A stretch of DNA of 64,000 bases from Bacillus pseudomycoides DSM 12442 (GTDB lineage: Bacteria; Bacillota; Bacilli; Bacillales; Bacillaceae_G). The notes beneath the pieces are model-generated. The model was not told where the DNA came from and ran no database searches. It worked only from the letters and a program-made list of their open reading frames with translations. The stretch's first letter is position 1, and the number at the start of each line of letters is the position of its first letter. Made by a program: the position numbers and the translations under genes. The stretch spans positions 2,113,973 to 2,177,972 of the forward strand of contig NZ_CM000745.1 in assembly GCF_000161455.1 (NCBI RefSeq), read 5' to 3'. Below, piece by piece: positions 42,603 to 51,786 of this stretch.

Positions 42603-43244
42603 ATGACTTCTTATATAGATTACACCTCTCCCTCTGTCCGTTTCACTCATGATCTAAGTACGAGTAATTTTTTTAAAAAAGATGAGCAAAATTATATAAA
42701 TGTACTGGGAATTAAACAATTAAATACATTAGACAATACATCGTTATTAGATATTTTTTTAAGCACTGGTAACGTCGTTGAACCTCATGTACATCAAAAT
42801 GCAGCTGAACTTGTTTACTGTATTTCTGGAGCAGCTATTGTTTCATTACTTAACCCGTTTACGAATCAAATTCTTAATCTCCCTATTAAACCAGGGCAAG
42901 TTGCCAACGTACCCCAAGGTTGGTGGCATTATGAAATTGCCTCTGTAGACAATACACATTTATTAGCAATTTTTAACGCTCCTACACCAGAAGTTATATT
43001 TGGTTCAGATATTTTAAGGCTGACACCCTCAAATGTAATGGCTCATACCTATTGTCTTGATGAACAAGAGTGGAAGAAAGCAATATCTCCTATTCAATCA
43101 ACTACTGTAATTGGACCTCCGGCAAACTGCACTCAAAATCGAAATACTATGTACAATACACTACCTCAAAACCCAACCTATCCCGAGCAGCCACCTTCAT
43201 ACTACCAACAACAGTTTCCATTTCATGCATATTGGGGGTATTAA
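42603..43244 (+). CDS. Cupin-domain protein
   Basis: A 213-residue protein with a single cupin barrel at about residues 45-125: metal-site pattern EPHVHQNAAELVYCISGAAIV and PGQVANVPQGWWHYEIA. It resembles one half of an oxalate-decarboxylase-type bicupin. After about residue 165 the sequence becomes a low-complexity P/Q/N/Y tail (PPSYYQQQFPF), reminiscent of coat or surface proteins. AGGCAGGAAG lies before the ATG. The 300 bases upstream contain no gene. A spore-related role is possible but rests only on the tail composition. Confidence 0.78.
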   Translation: MTSYIDYTSPSVRFTHDLSTSNFFKKDEQNYINVLGIKQLNTLDNTSLLDIFLSTGNVVEPHVHQNAAELVYCISGAAIVSLLNPFTNQILNLPIKPGQVANVPQGWWHYEIASVDNTHLLAIFNAPTPEVIFGSDILRLTPSNVMAHTYCLDEQEWKKAISPIQSTTVIGPPANCTQNRNTMYNTLPQNPTYPEQPPSYYQQQFPFHAYWGY

Positions 43245-43389
43245 TAGAAGGAGTTATCATTAAATTTTATAAATATATGAAAATTCCAAAGCTATTCTTT
43301 ATCCAGTAAATTAGAGTTTAAGTATCTTTCACTTAAGACCCTATAGAAATTACATTGAATTTTACTTGAGTTAATAAGCTGAAAAATGA

Positions 43390-43434
43390 GTTCTAAAAAG
43401 ATGTTTACTTACTCTGTAAACATCTTTTTAGAAC
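43390..43434. terminator. Very strong hairpin terminator
   Basis: Perfect 19-base stem starting GTTCTAAAAAGATGTTTAC, with a 7-base loop, about 145 bases after the cupin stop codon. Confidence 0.75.
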
Positions 43435-43554
43435 TGTAAAAATCTTGTATGTACGAATCATATTTTCATCTTGTTTCATTACCTTAAACTACCGTAACGA
43501 TTACTAGAGTTTTCACATATACTATTTATATATCAAACTGGAGGTGATGGTATC

Positions 43555-43707
43555 ATGAATAAAGAGTACGATTCTAACAAAGATTCTTCTAACAATAAAG
43601 ATATCCGCACTTCATCTTCACAATCTTCCAATTACCAATCATCACAAAACCTATATCGCCAAGGATATGTAAAGAAAAAAGGATGTAATTGCGGTAAAAA
43701 CAAATAG
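43555..43707 (+). CDS. Small Ser/Asn-rich protein with a CNCGKNK tail (possible spore protein)
   Basis: A 50-residue protein: highly polar S/N/Q-rich body (DSNKDSSNNKD, SSSQSSNYQSSQN), then LYRQGYVKKKGCNCGKNK with two cysteines. GGAGGTGATGG stands before the ATG and a terminator follows at 43761. About 40 bases upstream, CATATACTA (43516-43524) fits the CATAnnnTA form of sigma-K -10 boxes, which would place it in the mother cell late in sporulation. That, the composition and the CxC tail suggest a minor coat or exosporium component; this is inference. Confidence 0.6.
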   Translation: MNKEYDSNKDSSNNKDIRTSSSQSSNYQSSQNLYRQGYVKKKGCNCGKNK

Positions 43708-43760
43708 AATTTTTCACTTTATTCAGAATTATATTTACTGTGTAATATATACACATCAAA

Positions 43761-43787
43761 AAAGAGCATCTATAACAGATGCTCTTT
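43761..43787. terminator. Terminator of the 50-residue gene
   Basis: Perfect 11-base stem, AAAGAGCATCT / AGATGCTCTTT, loop ATAAC, followed by CTCTT. Confidence 0.8.
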
Positions 43788-43940
43788 CTCTTATAAAATA
43801 AGTAAATGATTATTCATTTTGAAAGAACATTTATATAGAAAACTCTTGTTCAAAACAAGGTGACTCTATTAAATGATATTATTATTTGATTATCCAGATT
43901 ATTTCACACGGATTACAACAAGCATTCACCATTGGTATAG

Positions 43941-44024
43941 TTAGTATCGGGATATAGAGATGTTGTTTGAAGCATCTTTACTTTCACCATTCATTTGCAT
44001 AGTAAACGTAATATTAGAGTTCAT
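43941..44024 (-). CDS. Possible 27-residue peptide gene
   Basis: MNSNITFTMQMNGESKDASN and seven more residues, preceded by a striking GAGGGGGGGAAATC ribosome binding site. No family recognised. It could also be the preserved 5' end of a lost gene, since the following 140 bases are non-coding. Confidence 0.3.
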   Translation of the reverse strand: MNSNITFTMQMNGESKDASNNISISRY

Positions 44025-44150
44025 GATTTCCCCCCCTCTACCTTGGTTCGTTGAGTTCGTTTGTTTTGTTAGCACTTAAATTGAATTGCAACTACATTCC
44101 TTTTATTTAATAACTATTATCAGTAAAGAGTTCAGAAAATCCATAGACAA

Positions 44151-44246
44151 TTACCAACACTTACTCTGCCATTTTTTCACTTTCCCACTGTAAGAGTAGA
44201 TATGTCCGCTATTGTTTAAATAAACTTCTATATCCTCAGCAAACAT
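44151..44246 (-). CDS. Phage-like short ORF, overlapping the previous one
   Basis: A 31-residue frame (FAEDIEVYLNNSGHIYSYSG, ending KVKKWQSKCW) starting 11 bases inside the end of the 44236-44340 frame. GAGGATG lies 9 bases upstream, so it could be translationally coupled. It reads like a real small protein but is not recognised. Confidence 0.35.
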   Translation of the reverse strand: MFAEDIEVYLNNSGHIYSYSGKVKKWQSKCW

Positions 44247-44340
44247 CTTTTACATCCTCTTCTTCAATAACTCCCTTTTTATTTTCAGCCAATTTCTTCA
44301 AGTAATCAACGAATTTATTAATTATTTCCACTGCCATCAT
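44236..44340 (-). CDS. Phage-like short ORF
   Basis: A 34-residue, charged helical frame (AVEIINKFVDYLKKLAENKK, then GVIEEEDVKDVC) with AAAGG close to the ATG. Together with the overlapping frame downstream it looks like the tightly packed small genes of a prophage early region. Not recognised further. Confidence 0.35.
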   Translation of the reverse strand: MMAVEIINKFVDYLKKLAENKKGVIEEEDVKDVC

Positions 44341-44491
44341 CCTTTCAATTCAAATGTCCATTTTGTTCAATAAAATAGAGTACCCGCCATTAGGTACTCT
44401 TTTGCGAAAGGAGTATGGAGCTCCAAGTATCATCTCAATTATGATAACTCGTCCCACACTTCATAATATGCTTGTCTCATTAAGTTGTTTA

Positions 44492-44800
44492 CTAGTCCAT
44501 TGTGTAATTTCTATATAACAAAGAAAATAAGGTATAATCATTTTCTATCTCCAGCATAGCTTCATACATTGGTTTATCATATCCAACGCCTTTTGCATAA
44601 ACTAAAGATTTAATAAATGCCTTAATGACCCTCTTACTCTCAGGAGATAACTTACTATTGCTTATAAATTCAACTTGTGATCTAACTATCTTTCAATTCT
44701 TTATCCAAAAAAGCAATACACGCCTTTTCAACAGATGAATAAAAACCAACTGGCTTGAATCCGTATTTTGGTTCTTCGCCTTCTTTTGTTTTTTTGTACT
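44492..44800 (-). pseudogene. Frameshifted phage-type gene
   Basis: Two protein-like stretches in adjoining frames: KYKKTKEGEEPKYGFKPVGF, YSSVEKACIAFLDKELKDS and a stop, then VRSQVEFISNSKLSPESKRV, IKAFIKSLVYAKGVGYDKPM and EAMLEIENDYTLFSLLYR to a stop at 44492. The first part (GFYSSVEKACIAFLDKELK) resembles small phage proteins annotated with DUF5405-like domains, recalled rather than checked. The 5' end is cut off by the terminator hairpin of the upstream ABC operon. This is a second, smaller phage scar. Confidence 0.5.
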
Positions 44801-44823
44801 TCTGATGTTTGCAATCACAAAAA

Positions 44824-44855
44824 AATGCGGTTTCTCAAATACAAGAAACCGCATT
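44824..44855 (-). terminator. Terminator of the ABC exporter operon
   Basis: Perfect 12-base stem, AATGCGGTTTCT / AGAAACCGCATT, with an A-run that becomes a T-run on the minus strand. Between it and the ABC stop codon lies a TTTAAA hexamer repeated four times (44865-44886). Confidence 0.88.
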
Positions 44856-44877
44856 ACATCAACATTTAAATTTAAAT

Positions 44878-46674
44878 TTAAATTTTAAACTGACTCGTAT
44901 ACAGTCCATAATAGAACCCTTGACTTTCAATTAAAGATTCATGATTGCCCCTCTCAATAATTTCTCCATCTTGAATAACCAAAATTTGATCCGCTTTTTC
45001 AATTGTTTTTAATCGATGGGCAATTACAAAGCTTGTGCGTCCCTTCATCAAATTGTTTAATCCAGATTGAATTTGGAGTTCTGTTCTTGTATCAATGTTT
45101 GATGTTGCTTCATCAAGAATTAAAATATCTGCATCTGCTAAAATTGCTCTCGCAATTGCAAGCAGTTGCTTTTGCCCCTGACTTAAATTCGATCCTTCTG
45201 AAGCAATCTCTGTTTCATATTGATTTGGTAAATGTTTAATAAAGAAATGTGCAGAGGCTGCTTTTGCTGCAGCAATAACTTCTTCATTACTTGCATCTAG
45301 CCGTCCATAACGGATATTATCCATAATTGTACCAGCAAAAAGATATGTATCTTGCAAGACGACTCCTATTTTACTTCGTAAGGAGCTAATATCGTAATCT
45401 TTTATATCTTTTCCATCAATCTTAATTTGGCCCTTATGAATATCATAAAAGCGTGTTAATAAATTAATGACTGTTGTTTTTCCTGATCCAGTGGGGCCAA
45501 CAAGTGCAATCGTTTCTCCTGGATGCGCATGTAAGTTTACATCTTTTAAAATTTCTTTTTCTTTCGTATATCCAAATGATACATGTTCGAAAGAAACATT
45601 TCCTTTTAGATTCTGAACAACAATTGCATCTTTTTTGTTTTGAATTTCTGGAACTTCATCCATAATTTCAAAAACTCGCTCTCCCCCAGCAACTGCAGCT
45701 TGAATTGTATTCATAAGCATTGCAAACTGACTAAGTGGTCTTGAGAATTGACGAGAATAGTTAATAAAAGCTGCGATGACACCAACTGTTGTCATACCAT
45801 TTAAAACCATAATAGCACCTGCTAAGATAACAAGTCCCATCCCTAAGTTGTTAATAAAGTTCATACTTGGGAAGATAAACGCTGAAAATGTATCAGCTTT
45901 TGTAGCAGAAATTCTAAGTTGTTCATTAATCGCATGAAATTTATTTACTGTTTCTTTTTCTTTTCCGTACAACGTAATAACATCTGCACCTGTAATCGCT
46001 TCTTCAATAAAACCGTTCAATTCTCCTAAATCTTTTTGGCGCTTCGCAAAGTTTTTACCACTATATGCAACCAATTTTTTTGTTACAAAAAACATGATGG
46101 GTACTGTAATGAGTGTCACAATTGCTAAAATCCAATCTAGTGAAAACATTGCAATCGTCACACCAACAAATGTTAAAGCAGACGAAATGATTTGCACGAC
46201 ACTTTGTGTTAACGCTTGGTTTAAACTATCGATATCATTTGTAACGCGACTCATTAAATCTCCTTGTGAACGAACATCAAAGAAACGAAGAGAAAGCGTT
46301 TGGATTTTTTCAAAAATATCTTGCCTTATTTTTTGTATCGTTTTTAATGCAACATTAACCATTAAGTATGTTTGCAGCCACGTTAATAATACCGTAACGC
46401 CATAAATCCCAATGAGCAGCATACACATTCTTGCTGTCCCATTTAAATCTCTTGGTATGATATATTCATCAATAATAACTCCCATATAATATGGACCTAG
46501 TAAACCAAGTAATGTTGTGACAAATACAAGAACAGTAACGAACATAAGAGCTGCTTTTTGATAACCCATATAGTTCCAAATCCTCATTACAGTTCCTTTT
46601 GTATCTTTTGGTTTTCCTGATTTGGAATTGCTACGTCCACCTTTATTTCCGAACTGTCCTTGAAAATTACGCAT
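44878..46674 (-). CDS. ABC transporter, fused permease and ATPase (YfiC-like half)
   Basis: A 598-residue half-transporter. A glycine/lysine/serine-rich cytoplasmic N-terminus (about 35 residues) precedes six membrane spans (about 50-330) and an ATPase domain with Walker A GPTGSGKTTVIN, Q-loop VLQDTYLFAGTI, signature EGSNLSQGQKQLLAIARA, Walker B ILILDEATSNID and switch histidine IAHRL. All catalytic residues look canonical. The ATG at 46674 has AAAGGGGGAAAG upstream and overlaps the first ABC gene by 8 bases. The pair forms a heterodimeric multidrug-type exporter like B. subtilis YfiB/YfiC. Confidence 0.92.
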   Translation of the reverse strand: MRNFQGQFGNKGGRSNSKSGKPKDTKGTVMRIWNYMGYQKAALMFVTVLVFVTTLLGLLGPYYMGVIIDEYIIPRDLNGTARMCMLLIGIYGVTVLLTWLQTYLMVNVALKTIQKIRQDIFEKIQTLSLRFFDVRSQGDLMSRVTNDIDSLNQALTQSVVQIISSALTFVGVTIAMFSLDWILAIVTLITVPIMFFVTKKLVAYSGKNFAKRQKDLGELNGFIEEAITGADVITLYGKEKETVNKFHAINEQLRISATKADTFSAFIFPSMNFINNLGMGLVILAGAIMVLNGMTTVGVIAAFINYSRQFSRPLSQFAMLMNTIQAAVAGGERVFEIMDEVPEIQNKKDAIVVQNLKGNVSFEHVSFGYTKEKEILKDVNLHAHPGETIALVGPTGSGKTTVINLLTRFYDIHKGQIKIDGKDIKDYDISSLRSKIGVVLQDTYLFAGTIMDNIRYGRLDASNEEVIAAAKAASAHFFIKHLPNQYETEIASEGSNLSQGQKQLLAIARAILADADILILDEATSNIDTRTELQIQSGLNNLMKGRTSFVIAHRLKTIEKADQILVIQDGEIIERGNHESLIESQGFYYGLYTSQFKI

Positions 46675-48421
46675 GCTCTTTCCCCCTTTCTTGATGCAAA
46701 CTACCACCTTGGGAAAGATATATATCTTGATACACTTCACATGTTTCTATTAAATATTCGTGCGTCCCACTTCCAACTAACTCACCATGATCTAAAACTA
46801 GAATTTGATCAGCATCTATAACAGATGATATTTTTGAGGCAATTAAAAATGTTGTCGTTTCTGTGTGTTCTTCTTTCAATGCTGTTTGTATAATTCCTTC
46901 TGCTTTTGCATCAACTGCAGATGTAGAATCATCTAACACAAGGATAGATGGCTTTCGAACAAGTGCCCTTGCGATAGAAAGACGCTGTTTTTGACCACCA
47001 GAAAGGTTCGTTGCGCCTTGCGTTAAGTTATACTGATATGTATTTTCAAGCTTATTAATAAACTCCGTCGCACAAGCTGCCCCTGATGCAGATTCTATTT
47101 CACCTTGCGTTGCTTCTTCTTTACCATATCGCATATTTTCTTCAATACTCCCTGAAAACAGCAATGCCTTTTGTGGAACAAATCCGATTGAAGAGCGAAG
47201 CACCTGTAAATCGTACTCTTTGACATTGACACCATCAACAAAAATCGCACCTTGATCAACATCATATAAACGTGGAAGTAATTTAACTAAAGTAGATTTC
47301 CCACTTCCTGTAGGACCAATAATCCCTATTTTTTCACCTTTTCTTGCGGTAAATGAAATATCTTTTAAAACATATTCATTATTTTTACTGTAACTGTAAC
47401 TTACATGCTTAAATTCAACATTTCCCTTTACTTCCTCCGGCTGATACACATTTTTTTCATTTTCAATATCAACATTAGTTTCTAGTACTTGTTGCACACG
47501 ATCAGCGGATGGGAAAGCACGCGCAATTTGAATAAATACCATACTGATGGACATAAGTGACATTAATATCATATTCAAATAGTTAATAAATGCCAAAATC
47601 GCTCCAACTTGTAGTGTACCATTAAAAATTTTTACGCCACCTATCCATAAGGTAGCTACAATACCACCATTTACAACGAGCATGATGATCGGCATCATTA
47701 ATGAAATGATTTGTACTGCACGAATATTAATGCCCGTTAAGTTTTTATTTACTTTTTCAAACTGAGAAATTTCATGATTCTGTCTTACATAAGCCTTTAC
47801 AACGCGAACACCAGATAGATTTTCTTGTAGTTTTGTATTCACTTTATCTAGCGCTTCTTGTACCCTTCTAAAGGATCCACTTGCATTCCCAGCGATAAAG
47901 ACAATTGCAACTAAAAGAATAGGGACAACAACAAGTAGAATAGAAAATAGATCTTTTGCTGTAACAAAAACAATAATGATACTGCCTATAAATAATAATG
48001 GGCCACGAACAAGAACGCGTAATGTCATCGTCATGGCTGCTTGAATGGATGTAATATCATTTGTAACAATCGTTAGTAATTTTCCAGTCCCAAATGATTC
48101 TCGATTTTCACTAGAAAACGTCTCGATTTTTGTAAAAACATCTTTTCTTATATCCGTTGCGAAGTTAACAGCCGCTTTCGTAGAATACATCATACATCCA
48201 AGCCCACCAATTAATCCAAGTGCTGCTGCTCCTATCATAAAAATTCCCATTTTAATTACATAATGAAAATCTTGATTAGCAATTCCAACATCAATAATAT
48301 GTTGCATAATTGTCGGTTGAATTAAATCCATCGCAACCTCAAGTACCATAAACAGTGGTCCAATAACGGCGAAGAACATGTATGGTTTTAAATACTGTAA
48401 CAATTTGCGAAATGATTTCAT
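46667..48421 (-). CDS. ABC transporter, fused permease and ATPase (YfiB-like half)
   Basis: A 584-residue half-transporter with six spans and an ATPase domain: Walker A GPTGSGKSTLVK, Q-loop VPQKALLFSGSI, signature QGATNLSGGQKQRLSIARA. Walker B is SILVLDDSTSAVDA, with aspartate where the catalytic glutamate normally stands, and the H-loop reads LIASKISSV with serine/lysine in place of histidine. Such a degenerate site in one subunit is the mark of heterodimeric ABC exporters, in which only the partner's site hydrolyses ATP efficiently. AAAAGGAGAC precedes the ATG. First gene of the operon. Confidence 0.93.
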   Translation of the reverse strand: MKSFRKLLQYLKPYMFFAVIGPLFMVLEVAMDLIQPTIMQHIIDVGIANQDFHYVIKMGIFMIGAAALGLIGGLGCMMYSTKAAVNFATDIRKDVFTKIETFSSENRESFGTGKLLTIVTNDITSIQAAMTMTLRVLVRGPLLFIGSIIIVFVTAKDLFSILLVVVPILLVAIVFIAGNASGSFRRVQEALDKVNTKLQENLSGVRVVKAYVRQNHEISQFEKVNKNLTGINIRAVQIISLMMPIIMLVVNGGIVATLWIGGVKIFNGTLQVGAILAFINYLNMILMSLMSISMVFIQIARAFPSADRVQQVLETNVDIENEKNVYQPEEVKGNVEFKHVSYSYSKNNEYVLKDISFTARKGEKIGIIGPTGSGKSTLVKLLPRLYDVDQGAIFVDGVNVKEYDLQVLRSSIGFVPQKALLFSGSIEENMRYGKEEATQGEIESASGAACATEFINKLENTYQYNLTQGATNLSGGQKQRLSIARALVRKPSILVLDDSTSAVDAKAEGIIQTALKEEHTETTTFLIASKISSVIDADQILVLDHGELVGSGTHEYLIETCEVYQDIYLSQGGSLHQERGKEHA

Positions 48422-48660
48422 ACATTGTCTCCTTTTCTTATGAAATTATCATTTTATAACTCAAATCCCCCTCCATTCTATTCATCTGGGCATTTTCATC
48501 ACTACTACAATTATGTTCCACAGATTAATATTTAACATTATTAAATGATAAGTATTAATTATACATTCGTCAATCAAAGTGCCTTAATTTGATGGAAAAT
48601 AAGACTTTTATCACAAAACTTTATGGACGCTTATTTAACTCTATTTCAAGACAATAACAA

Positions 48661-48692
48661 AAAGCCGCATTCTTTCATAATAGAATGCGGCT
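48661..48692. terminator. Hairpin terminator
   Basis: Stem AAAGCCGCATTCT / AGAATGCGGCT with an 8-base loop, between the ABC operon promoter and the short remnant at 48701-48790. On the minus strand it would end transcription from the GNAT gene. Confidence 0.75.
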
Positions 48693-48700
48693 AATTTTAA

Positions 48701-48790
48701 TTATGTATGCTCAATTGTAAAATCCAAAAATTCTGTTTCAAATCCATTATCTTTTGATGGACTACAAGTATAATTTCTTAAACATTCCAT
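48701..48790 (-). pseudogene. Short gene remnant
   Basis: A 29-codon frame, MECLRNYTCSPSKDNGFETE then FLDFTIEHT, without a ribosome binding site but ending just before a terminator, like the surviving C-terminus of a longer gene. Family not recognised. Confidence 0.35.
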
Positions 48791-48866
48791 AATTCACTTA
48801 TCTATCATTTCCTGTAATCCAATCAAAAAGTATCTGTTAATAGTTACTTCTAGATTAAGATTCTAT

Positions 48867-49751
48867 TTAAAATTCAGTCAAAACTGGAAATTTATATCCT
48901 TTAAAATCGATCTTTTCACCACCGCGAACCATCAAATGTTTTTTAGATTGAAACTCTTTGTGCGCTACCTCTTCAAGCCCTAACTCATCAGGGTAAAAGT
49001 AAAATTCAATCTCTGTAAATGGCTCAGATATTTCAGCACATATATCATCTAAAATCGGAAAGATTTGTGCGAAAATACCAAATAGTTTCAGCACTTGATT
49101 TTTTACTTCAAATACAATAAGCGCGTCGAGTTTCTTTGAATAATATAGTTTTTCATTCCATTTCGCATCGTACATATTAAAATAAAAAGAAGACTGATAG
49201 TTTAATGTTGAAAATTCCATTGAAAGCTGTTGAGCGTTTTCTATTATTCCCTTTATAAGTTCCATATCTTTTTCATCATAAAAGTTTAATTTTCGAAGTG
49301 AAGACGAGCGAGGTAGAGTATTATCATATGATAATGTCATCAGATATTCTTGTACGACTCGAAAACCAAATGGTTCGTATAATTCCGGTTTCTCTGTAAA
49401 TAATATTGCACATTCATACTTTGTATCTATTTCTTGTAATACTTTACAAAACAGCTGCTTCATCAAGCCTTTTCTCCGATATTCTGGATGTGTCATGACA
49501 GATTGAATACCAGCTGCATAAATCCGTTCTCCATTTACAAACATTGGTAGCGAAAACATAGACACATTTGCTATTACTTGACCTTCTTGTAAATATGAAA
49601 AAGGTTTGTATGTAGTGTCCCAAAATCCATTGGCCTCAAAATTTTGTAACGTTTGAACAGGAATACGAAACACTTCTTCAAATAATTGAAATAACGGTTC
49701 CTTTTTCGATTCCTCCACAAAAAAGTTTTCAGAAAGAATAAGATTCCCCAT
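48867..49751 (-). CDS. GNAT N-acetyltransferase (Eis-like)
   Basis: A 294-residue acetyltransferase. The N-terminal GNAT domain contains SVMTHPEYRRKGLMKQLFCKVLQEI (acetyl-CoA motif A, R-R-K-G-L-M) and ALFTEKPELYEPFGFRVV; the C-terminal 140 residues form a second, divergent domain, as in Eis-type two-domain acetyltransferases. The ATG at 49751 is chosen because GGAGGAAC lies 5-6 bases upstream; the frame extends ten codons further without a site. Substrate unknown. Confidence 0.85.
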   Translation of the reverse strand: MGNLILSENFFVEESKKEPLFQLFEEVFRIPVQTLQNFEANGFWDTTYKPFSYLQEGQVIANVSMFSLPMFVNGERIYAAGIQSVMTHPEYRRKGLMKQLFCKVLQEIDTKYECAILFTEKPELYEPFGFRVVQEYLMTLSYDNTLPRSSSLRKLNFYDEKDMELIKGIIENAQQLSMEFSTLNYQSSFYFNMYDAKWNEKLYYSKKLDALIVFEVKNQVLKLFGIFAQIFPILDDICAEISEPFTEIEFYFYPDELGLEEVAHKEFQSKKHLMVRGGEKIDFKGYKFPVLTEF

Positions 49752-50016
49752 ATTGTTCCTCCATAAGTTCATTCTTATCAATGTAATTGTTTTCTATTGT
49801 GTTTAAATCAAGTAAGTCTTCTTACAACTCAACGCATCATCACAAAATATACCAAAATAAGTTAAGATTTTCAAGATAACTCCGAATACTAATCCACCTG
49901 TTTTTTCCCTTTATGATTCAGACAAGTTCTTTTCAGTAAAACTCTAAGGAATTATTTTTTTAGTATTACAGCACTTTTATAATTTTTATATTTAACAGCT
50001 AACCGATATATGTCAG

Positions 50017-50176
50017 ATAAAGTGAAACTTTAATCAGTGCGGGTTTTCTTCATCCCCCACTGATTATTAGCCCTCACCAATCGGGCTTTTACGGGCAGTT
50101 TATCTCCGACTCAATTCCTGTACTTTCGCTGAATTGTGAGGTGGGAGGTCTTACTGCCCGCGAATAGCGGGATAAA
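50017..50176 (-). mobile_element. Intact bcr1-type repeat with ATAAA target duplication
   Basis: The 150-base element (50022-50171) carries GTGAAACTTTAATCAGTG at one end and a CCCGC-GAATA-GCGGG hairpin at the other, and is flanked by ATAAA direct repeats (50017-50021 and 50172-50176; TTTAT on the other strand). Size, ends and a TTTAT duplication are those of bcr1, the non-coding mobile repeat of the B. cereus group. It sits between a GNAT gene and zwf and can fold into long stems on either strand. A truncated relative lies at 10904-11023. Confidence 0.9.
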
Positions 50177-50265
50177 AATTATTTTATCTTACTCTTACAT
50201 GTATTGTTCAATAATCACCATACTAAGTGGGAACTAATTTCATTTAAAGTGAGGGCTATTTAACC

Positions 50266-51786
50266 ATGAAAAATTATACTACTCCTAAATGTATTATCGT
50301 TATTTTTGGTGCGACAGGTGATTTAGCAAAGCGCAAATTATTCCCGTCTCTTTTCAGGCTCTTTCGACAAAGGAAAATCTCTGAAAACTTTGCCGTTGTT
50401 GGTGTGGCAAGAAGACCATTATCTACTGAAGAATTTCGTGAAAATGTTAAACAATCTATTCACAATTTACAAGAAGAAAACATGACTCATGATACATTCG
50501 CTTCCCATTTTTATTATCATCCTTTTGATGTAACGAATTTATCTTCTTATCAGGAGCTAAAAAGTTTATTAATCACTCTAGATGGAAGGTATTTTACCGA
50601 AGGGAATCGTATGTTTTATTTAGCAATGGCCCCTGATTTTTTCGGCACAATTGCCACGAATTTAAAATCAGAAGGATTAACTTCAACAGAAGGTTGGATT
50701 CGTTTAGTGATTGAAAAGCCATTTGGACATGATTATGAATCAGCACAAGCATTAAATGATCAAATTCGCCATGCCTTCACAGAAGATGAAATTTATCGTA
50801 TTGACCACTATTTAGGTAAAGAAATGGTTCAAAACATTAAAGTCATTCGATTTGCGAATGCAATTTTTGAACCCCTTTGGAATAATCAATATATAGCTAA
50901 CATCCAAATTACTTCAAGTGAAACTTTAGGAGTAGAAGAGCGAGGCCGCTATTACGAAGATTCAGGTGCACTACGTGATATGGTCCAAAATCATATGTTA
51001 CAAATGGTGGCACTCCTTGCAATGGAACCACCAATAAAGCTAACCGCAAATGAAATCCGAAGTGAAAAAGTCAAAGTACTACGTGCTTTACAGCCACTTT
51101 CAGAAGAAACAGTAGAACATAATTTTGTACGAGGACAGTATGGACCAGGTATGATAGACGAGGAAAAAGTAATTAGCTACCGTGAAGAGAACGCAGTAGA
51201 TTCAGATTCGAACACAGAAACATTCGTTTCTGGTAAATTAATGATTGAAGATTTCAGGTGGTCAGGAGTTCCTTTCTATATTCGAACTGGGAAACGTATG
51301 CAAGAAAAATCAACTGAAATTGTCATACAATTTAAAGACTTACCAATGAATCTATATTTTAATAAGGAAAAAAAAGTTCATCCTAATTTATTGGTCATTC
51401 ATATTCAACCGGAAGAAGGAATTACCCTCCATTTAAATGCGCAAAAAACCGATAGCGGTACTACTTCGACACCCATCCAATTAAGTTATTGTAATAACTG
51501 TATGGACAAAATGAATACACCTGAAGCATATCAGGTTCTTCTATACGATTGTATGCGTGGTGATTCAACTAACTTTACACATTGGGACGAAGTATGTCTT
51601 TCTTGGAAATTCGTTGATACAATCTCGAGTGTTTGGCGTAATAAACCGGCGAAACATTTTCCTAACTATGAGTCTGGGTCAATGGGCCCTAAAGAATCTG
51701 ATGCTTTATTAGAAAGAGATCGCTTCCATTGGTGGCCAACGATAACCTCTCATTTGAAAGGAGAAAGTTACAATGAAAATATATGA
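50266..51786 (+). CDS. zwf: Glucose-6-phosphate 1-dehydrogenase
   Basis: A 506-residue enzyme oxidising glucose-6-phosphate to 6-phosphogluconolactone and making NADPH. The nucleotide-binding start is VIFGATGDLAKRKLFPSLFRL; the active-site signature is RIDHYLGKEMVQN, with EKPFGHD just before it and FYIRTGKRM further on. Length fits the family. A GTGAGGGC sequence precedes the ATG. Its last 14 bases overlap the cyclase-family gene, so the two are translated from one message. The convergent gnd-like gene, 80 bases past the cyclase gene, gives the second NADPH-producing step. Confidence 0.95.
   Translation: MKNYTTPKCIIVIFGATGDLAKRKLFPSLFRLFRQRKISENFAVVGVARRPLSTEEFRENVKQSIHNLQEENMTHDTFASHFYYHPFDVTNLSSYQELKSLLITLDGRYFTEGNRMFYLAMAPDFFGTIATNLKSEGLTSTEGWIRLVIEKPFGHDYESAQALNDQIRHAFTEDEIYRIDHYLGKEMVQNIKVIRFANAIFEPLWNNQYIANIQITSSETLGVEERGRYYEDSGALRDMVQNHMLQMVALLAMEPPIKLTANEIRSEKVKVLRALQPLSEETVEHNFVRGQYGPGMIDEEKVISYREENAVDSDSNTETFVSGKLMIEDFRWSGVPFYIRTGKRMQEKSTEIVIQFKDLPMNLYFNKEKKVHPNLLVIHIQPEEGITLHLNAQKTDSGTTSTPIQLSYCNNCMDKMNTPEAYQVLLYDCMRGDSTNFTHWDEVCLSWKFVDTISSVWRNKPAKHFPNYESGSMGPKESDALLERDRFHWWPTITSHLKGESYNENI

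Noticed and set aside
44864..44887. TTTAAA hexamer repeated about four times at the end of the ABC operon
   Set aside because: It resembles the proBA leader repeat but lies between stop codon and terminator, where length changes should matter little; recorded but not pursued.
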